Assembly (NCBI GenBank): GCA_963706315.1
Contig: CAVPMA010000015.1
Coordinates: 496,001-560,000 of the forward strand
DNA from: CALMEC01 sp963706315
GTDB taxonomy: Bacteria > Actinomycetota > Thermoleophilia > Miltoncostaeales > Miltoncostaeaceae
DNA: 64,000 nucleotides
Direction: 5' to 3'
In this document: positions 8,698-17,393 of the stretch, one piece after another
Position numbering within the stretch: position 1 is the first letter of the stretch
Layout: each line of letters starts with the position of its first letter
Notes under the pieces: model-generated
Database searches by the model: none
Seen by the model: only the letters and a program-made list of their open reading frames with translations
What the model was told of the DNA's origin: nothing
Program-made: the position numbers and the translations under genes

Positions 8698-11472
8698 ATG
8701 GCGACGGAGGAGTCACCCACCACCGGGCGCGACCGCAACGCGCGCCTTCGCGCGGACGTGTCGTACCTCGGCCGGCTGCTCGGAGCCGTGCTCGTCGAGC
8801 AGGCCGGCCAGGGGCTTCTCGACGCTGAGGAGGAGGCGCGGGCCCTTGCGAAGGCCCTTCGGGCCGACGGAGCGGGCGAGGGGGAGCGCGACGCGGCCGA
8901 CCGGGCCCTCGCCGACCTCACCGAGACCTACGACGACGCGACGCTCATCGGGGTCGTGCGGGCCTTCGCGACGTACTTCCAGCTCGTGAACACTGCCGAG
9001 CAGCACCACCGCGTTCGCCTTCGCCGGCTGCGCGACCGGGACCGGGAGCGTGAGGGACGGGTGCAGGCCGAGAGCCTGGCCGCCGCCGTCCGCGGGCTCG
9101 CCGAACGCGGCGTGCCGGCCGATCGCATGCAGGCGACGCTGGAGCGCCTCCACATCGAGCCGGTCCTCACCGCGCATCCCACCGAGATCTCGCGCCGGTC
9201 GATCCTCGAGAAGCACCTTCAGATCGCCGGCTGCCTCGATCGTCTCGACAACCAGGCCCTGTCTCCCCGCGAGCACCGGGCCGTGGGCGAGGAGCTCATG
9301 GAGGCCATCACCGTGATGTGGCAGAGCAGTGAGCTGCGCTCCACGCGACCCCGGGTGATCGACGAGGTTCGCCGCACGCTGTTCTTCTTCGAGGAGGTCC
9401 TCTTCGACGCCGCCGCGGACGTGTACGAGGAGTTCGACCGGCTCCTCGAGGCGCACTACCCGGGGCTCCGGGCGCCGGGCGCGATGCTCCGGTTCGGCTC
9501 GTGGGCGGGAGGCGACCAGGACGGCAACCCGAACTGCACCGCCGAGGTGTTGCACGAGACGCTCGAGCTGCACGAGGACGTGGCGGTGCGCTACCTGCGT
9601 GGCCGGGTGAGGGAGCTCGCGGCGGCGCTCGGGATCTCCCGCCGCGTCGCCGGGGTGAGCGAGGCGCTCGACGCGTCCCTTGCGGCCGACGCGGAGGCCA
9701 TGCCCCGCGCCGCGGGTGAGATCACCGCGCACAACGCCGACGAGCCGTACCGCCGCAAGCTCTGGTTCATCTGGGAGCGCCTCGACCGCCGATCCGAGCG
9801 GCCGTATACCTCGGTGGAGGAGCTCATCGGCGACCTCGATCTCATCCGGGATTCACTCGAGGCGCACCGCGGGTCGCGCATCGCGCATCGAAGCATCGCC
9901 CGGCTCATCCGCCAGGCGGAGGTCTTCGGCCTGCACACCGCCACGCTTGACGTCCGTCAGCACTCGAGCCGGATGCTCGCGTCGGTGGCGTCCTGGGCGG
10001 GGGCCGCCCCCGACGGGCTCGCCGCGATGGACGAGAGCGAGCGCGCCGCGCGGCTGGCCGCGCTTCTCGACCCGCACGAGGATCCGCTCGCGCCAGAGGC
10101 GATCGGCCCCGGGGACGACGACCTGGTGCGGACCTTCATGGAGCTCGGCTCGGCGATCCGGCGGCACGGCGGGAGCGCGGCCGGCAAGGTGATCGTGAGC
10201 TTCACCAGGCATCCATCGGACCTGCTCGCGGCGCAATGCCTCGCACGGGTGGCCGGACTCGTGCGGCCCGGGCCAGGAGGAACGTCCAGCGACATCGACC
10301 TGGTACCGCTCTTCGAGTCGATCGACGACCTGCGGCGGGCGCCGGCCACCATCCGCGAGCTCCTCCGCACCCCGGCCTACCTGGCCAACGTCGAGGCCCG
10401 CGGCGACGTGCAGACGGTCATGGTCGGGTACAGCGACTCGAACAAGGACGGCGGCTACATCGCGGCCAACTGGGAGCTCTCGCTCGCGCAGGAGCGCATT
10501 GCCGACGTCTGCCGGCTTGCCGGGGTGCGCCTCACGCTGTTCCACGGCCGCGGCGGCACGGCGAGCCGCGGCGGGGGTTCCACCTACGCGGCGATCAAGG
10601 GCGGCCCGTCGGGCACCCTCGACGGGCGCTTCCGGGTCACCGAGCAGGGTGAGCAGATCTCGTACAAGTTCGCGCTGCCCCAGATCGCCGTGCGGAACCT
10701 CGATTCGCTCGTCGCGGCGGTGGTCGAGCGCACCGTCGAGGAGGACGAGCACTCCGGGTTCACGGGCCGCAAACGGGTGTGGGACGAGGCCATGGCCGAG
10801 ATTGCGGAGACGTCGATGGCGGCGTACCGCGCGCTGGTGTTCGACGACCCGGACTTCGTCCGCTACTTCCTGGAGTCGAGCCCCATCGCCGAGTTCGACC
10901 TGCTCAACATCGGGTCCCGGCCCGCCAGGCGGGCGACGGGCGACGGCGACGTCTCCGTCGAGGCGCTGCGGGCGATCCCGTGGGTCTTCGCGTGGATGCA
11001 GAACCGGCACGTGCTCCCGTCGTGGTACGGGGTCGGCTTCGCGATCAACGGCTTCCTCGAGCGCTATCGCGGCGGCCGTGCGATTCTCGCCGAGATGTAC
11101 GCCGAGTGGCCGTGGTGGCGGGCGCTCGTCGACAACTGCCACATGACGCTCGCCAAGTCGGACATGCGCATCGCCGGGCGATACGCTGCCCTGGTCCGCG
11201 ACGACGCGGTCCGCGACCGCATCTTCGGCGCGGTCGCGGCGGAGCACGCCCGTACGGTGGCGGCCGTCCTCGGGATGGTCGGGGTCGACGACTTGCTGGA
11301 CGACAAGCCCTTCCTGCGCCGGTCGATTGAGCTGCGAAACCCCTACATCGACCCGCTGCACTACATCCAGGTGCGACTGCTGCGCGATCTGCGCGCCGGC
11401 GGGGCCGGCCTCGAGTACCCCCTGCTCCTCACGGTGAGCGGGATCGCCGCCGGATTGCGCAACACCGGGTGA
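8698..11472 (+). CDS. ppc: phosphoenolpyruvate carboxylase
   Basis: The 924-residue protein adds bicarbonate to PEP to make oxaloacetate, the anaplerotic supply of the TCA cycle. The catalytic-His segment (VLTAHPTEISRR), the MVGYSDSNKDGGY motif, the Gly-rich FHGRGGTASRGGG loop, QNRHVLPSWYGVG and the family C-terminus GLRNTG are all present. The length is normal for bacterial PEPC. ATG 8698 is the first start close to the conserved part. The stop overlaps the GTG of the next gene (GTGA at 11469-11472), so ppc and the MFS gene form an operon. Confidence 0.97.
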   Translation: MATEESPTTGRDRNARLRADVSYLGRLLGAVLVEQAGQGLLDAEEEARALAKALRADGAGEGERDAADRALADLTETYDDATLIGVVRAFATYFQLVNTAEQHHRVRLRRLRDRDREREGRVQAESLAAAVRGLAERGVPADRMQATLERLHIEPVLTAHPTEISRRSILEKHLQIAGCLDRLDNQALSPREHRAVGEELMEAITVMWQSSELRSTRPRVIDEVRRTLFFFEEVLFDAAADVYEEFDRLLEAHYPGLRAPGAMLRFGSWAGGDQDGNPNCTAEVLHETLELHEDVAVRYLRGRVRELAAALGISRRVAGVSEALDASLAADAEAMPRAAGEITAHNADEPYRRKLWFIWERLDRRSERPYTSVEELIGDLDLIRDSLEAHRGSRIAHRSIARLIRQAEVFGLHTATLDVRQHSSRMLASVASWAGAAPDGLAAMDESERAARLAALLDPHEDPLAPEAIGPGDDDLVRTFMELGSAIRRHGGSAAGKVIVSFTRHPSDLLAAQCLARVAGLVRPGPGGTSSDIDLVPLFESIDDLRRAPATIRELLRTPAYLANVEARGDVQTVMVGYSDSNKDGGYIAANWELSLAQERIADVCRLAGVRLTLFHGRGGTASRGGGSTYAAIKGGPSGTLDGRFRVTEQGEQISYKFALPQIAVRNLDSLVAAVVERTVEEDEHSGFTGRKRVWDEAMAEIAETSMAAYRALVFDDPDFVRYFLESSPIAEFDLLNIGSRPARRATGDGDVSVEALRAIPWVFAWMQNRHVLPSWYGVGFAINGFLERYRGGRAILAEMYAEWPWWRALVDNCHMTLAKSDMRIAGRYAALVRDDAVRDRIFGAVAAEHARTVAAVLGMVGVDDLLDDKPFLRRSIELRNPYIDPLHYIQVRLLRDLRAGGAGLEYPLLLTVSGIAAGLRNTG

Positions 11473-12692
11473 CGGTGCGGCCGCTCACGCCCGAGCGTGA
11501 CCGGTGGCTCACGCCCCCGGTGCGCGGCATCGGGGCGGCGAGCCTGTTCTCGGACCTCGGGCACGAGGTCCCCACCGCGCTGCTTCCCAGCTTCCTCACG
11601 AGCACCCTGGGGGCACCGGCGGCGGCGCTGGGACTGATCGAGGGCGTCGCCGACGGCCTGGCCGGCGTCGCGAAGCTCGCGGGGGGTGCGCTGGCGGACG
11701 ACCCGGCGAAGCGCCGGACGACCGCCGTCGGCGGCTACACGGTCACCGCGGTGCTCTCGAGCCTCATCGGGGTGGCGAGCGCCGCATGGCAGGTCGGGGC
11801 GCTTCGCACCGGCGCCTGGGTGGCCCGCGGTCTGCGGGTTCCGTCGCGAAACGCGCTGCTGGCCGACGCGGTGCCTCCGGCGGCCTACGGGCGCGCCTAC
11901 GGGTTCGAGCGCGCCATGGACAACCTCGGCGCGATCGGCGGCCCGTTGCTCGCGCTCGCGCTGGTGGCGGCCGTCGGGGTGCGCGAGGCCATCCTGCTGT
12001 CGATCATCCCTGGCCTGGTGGCGGCGCTTGCCATCGTCTTCGCGGTCCGCCACATCCCCAGGCCCAAGCGCCGCTCCCATCAGCCGCTCCGCATCCGCAT
12101 CCGTCCGGTGCTGCGGGGCCGGCTCGGCGCGCTCATGCGGGGGGTCGGCGCCTTCGAGATCGGCAACATCGCGGCGACGCTGCTCATCCTGCGTGCCACC
12201 GAGCTGCTGACGCCAGGCCGCGGCGAGGACACCTCGGTCAAGATCGCGCTCGGGCTCTACGCCGGCTACAACCTGGCCGCGACCGTCGCGAGCATTCCCG
12301 CCGGCCGGGTCAGCGACCGGCACGGCCCGCGCGCGGTGCTGACCGCGGGCGGAGTCCTGTTCGCGGCGGCCTACCTCGTGCTGGCGGCGACCGGGGCGAG
12401 CATCGCCTTGCTCGTCGCCGGCTTCGTCCTCGCCGGGCTGGGAATCGCATGCGCGGAGACCGCTGAGCATGCGGCGGTCGCGGTCGAGGCGCCGGCCGAT
12501 CTCCGGGGCTCGGCGTTCGGGCTGCTGGCCGCGGCTCAGAGCTTCGGGAACCTCGCGGCGAGCGCGATCGCGGGTCTCCTGTGGACGCTCATCTCACCCG
12601 CGGCGGCGTTTGTCTACGCGGCGGCATGGATGGTGATCGCGGTGGGCCTCTGGGCGGCTCCCGGCGGCGGGGTCACGGTGCCAGGCGGGTGA
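11469..12692 (+). CDS. MFS transporter
   Basis: The 407-residue protein has about 12 hydrophobic segments. The MFS loop motif appears as AGRVSDRHGPRAVL in the C-terminal half and as GALADDPAKRRT in the first half. The opening GIGAASLFSDLGHEVPTALLPSFL resembles a family of uncharacterised MFS carriers beginning GLASFFSDLGHE. The substrate cannot be told. GTG 11469 is coupled to the PEP carboxylase stop. The end overlaps the convergent pdxH gene by 20 bases. Confidence 0.85.
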   Translation: MTVRPLTPERDRWLTPPVRGIGAASLFSDLGHEVPTALLPSFLTSTLGAPAAALGLIEGVADGLAGVAKLAGGALADDPAKRRTTAVGGYTVTAVLSSLIGVASAAWQVGALRTGAWVARGLRVPSRNALLADAVPPAAYGRAYGFERAMDNLGAIGGPLLALALVAAVGVREAILLSIIPGLVAALAIVFAVRHIPRPKRRSHQPLRIRIRPVLRGRLGALMRGVGAFEIGNIAATLLILRATELLTPGRGEDTSVKIALGLYAGYNLAATVASIPAGRVSDRHGPRAVLTAGGVLFAAAYLVLAATGASIALLVAGFVLAGLGIACAETAEHAAVAVEAPADLRGSAFGLLAAAQSFGNLAASAIAGLLWTLISPAAAFVYAAAWMVIAVGLWAAPGGGVTVPGG

Positions 12693-13296
12693 TCCGCCAC
12701 TCCGGCCCGTCGGGGAGGTACCGGAACCGGTCGTGCAGACGGCTGTCGGCGTGCTGCCAGAACTCGAAGGCGATCGGGGTGAGGCGGTATCCGCCCCAGT
12801 TCGGTGGTCGCGGGACGGGCCCGTCCGGGTACCGCGACGCGATCTGCGCGACCTCCTCCTCGAGCACGGCGCGGCTCGGGATGGGATGGCTCTGCGCCGA
12901 CGCCCACGCGCCGATCTGGCTGTCGCGGTGCCGGGTCGCGAAGTAGGCATCCGACTCGGCGTCACTCGTGCGCGCGACGGCGCCCTCGATGCGCACCTGG
13001 CGGCCGAGCGTCGCCCAGTGCAGCACCAGCGCCGCCCGCGGGTTCGCGTCGAGCTCCCCGGCCTTGCGGCTCTCGTAGTTGGTGAAGAACACGAACCCGT
13101 CGGGGCCATGACCGCGAAGCAGCACCATCCGCGCCGACGGCACTCCCCGGGGGGTGGCGGTCGCGAGGGTCATCGCCTCGGGCTCGTGCACCCCCGCCGT
13201 GATCGCGCCCGCGAACCAGGCCGCGAACTGCCGGAACGGATCCGGGTCGAGGTCCCCTTCGCCCAGCGGGGGCACGGGCTCCGTTGGCGATGACAT
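12673..13296 (-). CDS. pdxH: pyridoxine/pyridoxamine 5'-phosphate oxidase
   Basis: The 207-residue protein matches PdxH end to end. It has the N-terminal DPDPFRQFAAWFAGA helix, the FMN-binding RMVLLRGHGPDGFVFFTN and YESRKAGEL segments, SQIGAWASAQS, EFWQHADSRLHDR and the signature tail WRITRLAP. It uses FMN and O2 to form pyridoxal phosphate. The product may serve the PLP enzyme O-acetylhomoserine sulfhydrylase encoded later in the window. ATG 13296 directly abuts the stop of the upstream acyl-CoA dehydrogenase, so both are probably on one transcript. Confidence 0.95.
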   Translation of the reverse strand: MSSPTEPVPPLGEGDLDPDPFRQFAAWFAGAITAGVHEPEAMTLATATPRGVPSARMVLLRGHGPDGFVFFTNYESRKAGELDANPRAALVLHWATLGRQVRIEGAVARTSDAESDAYFATRHRDSQIGAWASAQSHPIPSRAVLEEEVAQIASRYPDGPVPRPPNWGGYRLTPIAFEFWQHADSRLHDRFRYLPDGPEWRITRLAP

Positions 13297-14475
13297 CTAC
13301 AAAGCTCCCGAGCCGAACGCGGCCAGGCCGGTCACGTCCTCGCCGATGATGAGGGTGTGGATGTCGTGGGTCCCCTCGTATGTCGAGACCGACTCCAGGT
13401 TCGCCATGTGGCGAAACACCGGGTAGTCGTCGACGATGCCGTTCGCGCCCAGGACATCGCGAGCCGTGCGCGCGGTCCAGAGCGCGTGGGCGACGTTGTG
13501 GCGCTTCGCCATCGACACCTGCTGCGGCCGCACGGCGCCGCGATCCTTGAGCCGGCCGAGCTGCAGGGCGAGCAGCTGGCTCGTGGTGATGCCGGTCAGC
13601 ATGTCCACGAGCTTCTCCTGCACCAGCTGGTAGCCGGCGATCGGGCGGTCGAACTGCACGCGGGTCATGGCGTAGGCGAGGGCGGTGTCGTAACAGGCCA
13701 TCGCGGCGCCGATCGCCCCCCAGGCAATGCCGTAGCGCGCCTGGTTCAGGCAGGCCAGGGGCGCGCGCAGCCCCCGCGCCGACGGGAGCCGCGACGACTC
13801 CGGCAGGCGCACCCCGTCGAGGTGAAGCTCACTCGTGACCGATGCCCGCAGGCTCCACTTGCCGGACATCTCCGTGGCCGCGAGACCATCGGTGCCCCGC
13901 TCGACGAGAAAGCCGGCGATGCCCTCCTCGGAGCGCGCCCAGACGACGGCGACGTCCGCGATCGACCCGTTGGTGATCCAGCGCTTCGTGCCCGAGATCA
14001 CCCAGTCGCCGCCGTCCCGGCGAGCGGCGCTGCGCATGCCGCCCGGGTTCGAGCCGAAGTCGGGCTCGGTCAGCGCGAAGCAGCCGATCGCCTCGCCGCG
14101 CCCGAGCGCCGGGAGCCATCGTGTCCTCTGCTCCTCGGAGCCGAACCGGTGGATCGCGAACATCGTCAGCGCGCCCTGAACGGACACGAACGACCGCAGG
14201 CCGCTGTCGCCACGCTCCAGCTCCTGCATCACCAACCCGTATGCGACGGCGCCGAGTCCCGGCAGCCCGTACCCCGAGAGGTTCGCACCCAAGAGGCCGA
14301 GGTCGGCCAGCCTGGGCACCAGCTCCCGCGGGAACCTCCCCAGCCGGGCGGCCGCGTCGATCACGGGAATCACCTCGTGATCGACGAAGGTCCTGACCGT
14401 ATCCCGCACCAGCCGCTCCTCGTCGGACAGGAGCTCGTCGATGCCGAAGTAGTCGACGCCGGTGAAGGAACTCAT
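13297..14475 (-). CDS. acyl-CoA dehydrogenase (glutaryl-CoA dehydrogenase-like)
   Basis: The 392-residue flavoprotein shows the family signatures. FALTEPDFGSNPGGM and WVISGTKRWITNGSIADVAVVWAR line the FAD/substrate site. YEGTHDIHTLIIGEDVTG contains the catalytic-base Glu and resembles the glutaryl-CoA dehydrogenase subgroup (YEGTHDIH..I.G.DITG). The N-terminal DYFGIDELLSDEERLVRDTVR also fits that subgroup. Decarboxylation or a related short-chain dehydrogenation is plausible, but the substrate is inferred. ATG 14475 is chosen; a TACGCT hexamer is 7 bases before it and no ribosome site is visible, so the mRNA may be leaderless. Confidence 0.9.
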   Translation of the reverse strand: MSSFTGVDYFGIDELLSDEERLVRDTVRTFVDHEVIPVIDAAARLGRFPRELVPRLADLGLLGANLSGYGLPGLGAVAYGLVMQELERGDSGLRSFVSVQGALTMFAIHRFGSEEQRTRWLPALGRGEAIGCFALTEPDFGSNPGGMRSAARRDGGDWVISGTKRWITNGSIADVAVVWARSEEGIAGFLVERGTDGLAATEMSGKWSLRASVTSELHLDGVRLPESSRLPSARGLRAPLACLNQARYGIAWGAIGAAMACYDTALAYAMTRVQFDRPIAGYQLVQEKLVDMLTGITTSQLLALQLGRLKDRGAVRPQQVSMAKRHNVAHALWTARTARDVLGANGIVDDYPVFRHMANLESVSTYEGTHDIHTLIIGEDVTGLAAFGSGAL

Positions 14476-14482
14476 GTCCGGC

Positions 14483-14488
14483 AGCGTA
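14483..14488 (-). promoter_or_regulatory. -10 hexamer TACGCT, leaderless acyl-CoA dehydrogenase mRNA
   Basis: TACGCT lies 7 bases before the ATG at 14475, so transcription would begin at or next to the start codon. No Shine-Dalgarno sequence is present. It is one of nine such arrangements in the window. Confidence 0.45.
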
Positions 14489-14615
14489 GTGGTCGATGCA
14501 GAAGAGGAGCGGTGCAGCACCCCGGGCGTCGTGCGCCCGCCCTGCGCTACCTTGATGTCCAGCGACGCGGATCGTTCTCCGCCCCCCGTACCGCGACAGG
14601 AAAGGCCTCAACCAA

Positions 14616-14816
14616 ATGGCCGCTGAAACCACAATCGAACGCGCGATGTCCGACTACCTGTCGGTGTCCCGCCGGGCGCACCTCTACGCGGGTGCCGAGT
14701 ACGAGCGCGCCGAGGCGCGTGCGTGGGAGCGGCTCCAGGCGGTACTCGACGGCTCGGTCGACTCGCTCGACCAACTCGAGGCCGAGCTCGAGACCGAGAC
14801 CGCGGACGCTTCTTAG
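14616..14816 (+). CDS. small hypothetical protein
   Basis: This 66-residue, strongly acidic and largely helical protein (IERAMSDYLSVSRRAHLYAG, then a Glu-rich tail LDQLEAELETETADAS) has no motif I recognise. It has a good ribosome site (AGGAAAGG about 10 bases before ATG 14616) and a possible -10 TACCTT at about 14548. Coding is supported by the signal upstream and by its snug fit between neighbours. It overlaps the end of the convergent next gene by four bases. Confidence 0.6.
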   Translation: MAAETTIERAMSDYLSVSRRAHLYAGAEYERAEARAWERLQAVLDGSVDSLDQLEAELETETADAS

Positions 14817-15136
14817 GCGTCCGATTCGGGTGGCGTCGGCAGGACGCTGAACATGTCGGGCGGGAGTCCCGGGCCGCACAGGCCTGTGTCGACCACGTAG
14901 CGAAGCCCGTCCCGGTCGTCCTCCAGGTGGATGACGAAGCAGGGGAGGCCGATCTCGGACCGTTCCGTGTAGGCGAGCACGGTGAAGGTCGTGCGCGTCG
15001 CCGTCCGGTGGCGCGTGAGTCGACACGCGTCGAGCCCGAGATCCTCCCTGTGCTGCACGACGAACGGCCCGTGAAGGCGGTGTTGGCGAATCCGCTCACC
15101 GATCTCCGGGAGGAGCCAGTGGTCGAACGGATTCAT
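14813..15136 (-). CDS. hypothetical protein
   Basis: The 107-residue protein opens MNPFDHWLLPEIGERIRQHR and contains a beta-rich middle (TRTTFTVLAYTERSEIGLPCFVIHLED). No known domain is recognised. ATG 15136 is chosen because the upstream extension is low-complexity and Arg-rich. A TAGAAT hexamer on the minus strand (15170-15165) could be its -10, leaving a leader of about 20 bases. It is divergent from the acyltransferase gene. Confidence 0.6.
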   Translation of the reverse strand: MNPFDHWLLPEIGERIRQHRLHGPFVVQHREDLGLDACRLTRHRTATRTTFTVLAYTERSEIGLPCFVIHLEDDRDGLRYVVDTGLCGPGLPPDMFSVLPTPPESDA

Positions 15137-15207
15137 GCTCGGGCGGCCTCGCACACGACCGTCAATTCTAGACGGGGCGCCGAGGTCGGGCCCACGACCG
15201 TGGGGTG

Positions 15208-16458
15208 ATGGAGAATGCGCGGATGCCGGAGCACCCACCGCAGCGAGAGGAGCCCGCTCCCTGGGAGTGGCTCTACGCCGCCGTCGGGATCGGGATGTGG
15301 GGCTTCACACGGAGTCGCTTCCGGGTCGAGGTCGTTGGCGGTCCGCTCCCGCAGGTCGGGGAGGGACAGCTATGGATCGCCACCCACCGCGCCGAGACCG
15401 ACGTGCCGCTCCTCGCCGGGCTGCTGTTCGTCCACGCGGGCATGTGGCGGGGCGCGGCGTCTCGGGTGTGCTTCGCGGCGCGCGACGACCTGTTCCGACC
15501 GGGTGTCGTCGCAGCCGGCGTGCCCCTGCCCGGACCGCTCACCCGCCTCGTGTGGCCGTTCTCGCCGGGACCGTGGCTGCCGCGGGTTCGCGCATACCCG
15601 ATCCGCCGCCCCACCGGGCTCAAGCTCGAGCAGGTCGTCGCGGACCTGCCCGGCGACACGCCGCTCGAGAGCGTGCTCGGGGCGCGGCTCATCGGGCTCC
15701 TGGACCGTGAGGGGGGAGCGCGGGGTCGCCACGCGCCGCGGACGGTGGCGGACATCCGCGACGCCCGGCACGCCCGCGTCCTCTGGGAGGACGTGCGCGA
15801 GGCCGACCTCGTCGGCAGCCGTGGCAGGGAGATCTGGCGCCATCATGTGGCCCGCGCGGCGGGTGACGTCCGCCGACTCGTCGGCATGGTCCGGGACGGG
15901 CGGCCGATGCTGCTGTTCCCGGAGGGCCGGGTCTCGCCGGACGGCGCGATCGGCCCGATCGGTGACCTGCTCGATCTCGTGGCGCGACGCGGCCGCCCCC
16001 ACGTCGTCCTGCCCCTCGGGATCGCCTACGACCCGCTGACCCGGCATCGCACCGAGGTGGTCGTGGGCGCGGGCGCCCCGATCTCGCCCGGCGACGAGCC
16101 CATCCAGGTGGTGGCGGGGGCCGGTCTTCGCCGAGCTGTTCCCGTGACGTGTGGACAGGTGCTGGCGCGGTATGTCACCCGAGCCTGCGCGGCGGGTGTT
16201 GGGAGCGCGGCCGGCGCCCGGCAGCTCGCGGACGAGGTCGCCCGGGCCGCGACCGCCCAGGGCCGTCCCGTGGCGGGCAGGCTGCGCTCCACCGCGGGCC
16301 GCGCCGAGGCCGTGCGCGAGGGGTTGGCGGCGCTCGCCCGCCGCGGCTGCATCACGCTCGATGCCGACGGCCGGATCCGACTCGACGCGCAGGGCATCCA
16401 TGCCGATGCCGTGGTGCAGCGACTGGCCACCGAGGACCGCGATCTGTGGCGACCGTAG
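15208..16458 (+). CDS. PlsC-like phospholipid/glycerol acyltransferase
   Basis: The 416-residue protein has the acyltransferase active-site box HRAETD (His60-x4-Asp65) and the glycerol-phosphate-binding box LLFPEGRVSPDG. It has the family order but is longer than PlsC (about 250 residues). The extra 120 residues at the C-terminus include a winged-helix-like AVREGLAALARRGCITLDADGRIRLD. It probably acylates a lysolipid or similar acceptor at the membrane. The start is uncertain: ATG 15208 is used, and ATG 15223 has GGAG 9 bases upstream. The odd C-terminal extension resembles a small regulatory or DNA-binding fold, but this is only a shape impression. Confidence 0.75.
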   Translation: MENARMPEHPPQREEPAPWEWLYAAVGIGMWGFTRSRFRVEVVGGPLPQVGEGQLWIATHRAETDVPLLAGLLFVHAGMWRGAASRVCFAARDDLFRPGVVAAGVPLPGPLTRLVWPFSPGPWLPRVRAYPIRRPTGLKLEQVVADLPGDTPLESVLGARLIGLLDREGGARGRHAPRTVADIRDARHARVLWEDVREADLVGSRGREIWRHHVARAAGDVRRLVGMVRDGRPMLLFPEGRVSPDGAIGPIGDLLDLVARRGRPHVVLPLGIAYDPLTRHRTEVVVGAGAPISPGDEPIQVVAGAGLRRAVPVTCGQVLARYVTRACAAGVGSAAGARQLADEVARAATAQGRPVAGRLRSTAGRAEAVREGLAALARRGCITLDADGRIRLDAQGIHADAVVQRLATEDRDLWRP

Positions 16459-16506
16459 GATGGCGGGTCCCATGACCGCGCGCGCCCACCCCTCCCACGG
16501 TCTGCG

Positions 16507-16956
16507 TTGAGCGAGCAGACGTCCCTCTTCGAGCTGGACGAGGACGCCGTGCTGCATTTCGACGGCGGCTCGCGCGGCAATCCCGGACCGGCAGCCTACG
16601 GCTTCGTGCTCGACCGGCCGAACGGGGAGCCGCTGGCGGCGGCGGGCGAGGGGATCGGCATGGCGACGAACAACGTCGCCGAGTACCGAGGGCTCATCGA
16701 GGGCATGCGGCGCGCGGCCGAGCTCGGCGTGCGTCGCCTGACCGTGCACGGCGACTCGAAGCTCGTGATCGAGCAGATGAAGGGCGCTTGGCGCGTGCGT
16801 GCCGAAGGGCTCCGTGCGCTCCACGACGAGGCTCGCGGCATCGCGCGGAGCTTCGAGTCGGTGCGCTTCGAGCATGTGCGCCGCGGCGGGAACGCGGAGG
16901 CCGACCGGCTCGTCAACGTGGCGCTGGACGAGCAAGAAGGGCGAACCGCGACCTAG
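16507..16956 (+). CDS. ribonuclease HI family protein
   Basis: The 149-residue protein has all four acidic catalytic residues of RNase HI: Asp19 in HFDGGSRGNPGP, Glu59 in NNVAEYRGL, Asp83 in GDSKLV and Asp133 in NAEADRL, with His123 in EHVRR. It cuts RNA in RNA:DNA hybrids. It resembles the shorter archaeal/actinobacterial type (Sto-RNase HI-like) with an N-terminal tag SEQTSLFELDED. The start codon is TTG 16507 with no clear ribosome site. Confidence 0.92.
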   Translation: MSEQTSLFELDEDAVLHFDGGSRGNPGPAAYGFVLDRPNGEPLAAAGEGIGMATNNVAEYRGLIEGMRRAAELGVRRLTVHGDSKLVIEQMKGAWRVRAEGLRALHDEARGIARSFESVRFEHVRRGGNAEADRLVNVALDEQEGRTAT

Positions 16957-17393
16957 AGTGCTCCCGCTGGGAAGTGCGCCACGCTTCCCGATGGCAAACC
17001 GTCGTCAGGCGGCGTCCCTCGGTCCCACCCTTACATCCTCCAGCAGTGGCGGGACACTGCGTCCTTGCCTGCCTCGGCGTTCGCTCGGGGAATGCTGGCG
17101 TGCTTCCCGGCGCGAGCAATAAGCGGCCGAAAGTGACAGGTCCGGGGCCCCGGTGGGTGGGACCGAGACCCCGGTCGAACCCCTCGGCGAGCCCCCCGGG
17201 GCGCCGCCACGGCGAGTATTGCAGGGCCCCCCGACGGCGTCGAGACGTCGATCATCGCGGTCGACGCCCGCGGGGCGACACCGCCTGCGTGCCGGGTCCA
17301 CGACCGCGTCGATATTCCCGTGTCGCACCATTAGGGTCTCGTTCGGCGTTCGGGGATGCGCTCCGGACGCGGATCGCCGACCGTGTGGGGGTG
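16957..17393. other. 437-base intergenic region without a recognised gene
   Basis: Between RNase H and the response regulator no coherent protein was found. The region holds a 6-bp hairpin right after RNase H (GGGAAG 16969-16974 with CTTCCC 16984-16989), the perfect 12-base palindrome CCGGGGCCCCGG (17142-17153), and a TAGGGT hexamer at about 17333 that could be the -10 of the regulator gene. No tRNA, SRP, RNase P or tmRNA signature was recognised. Confidence 0.5.
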
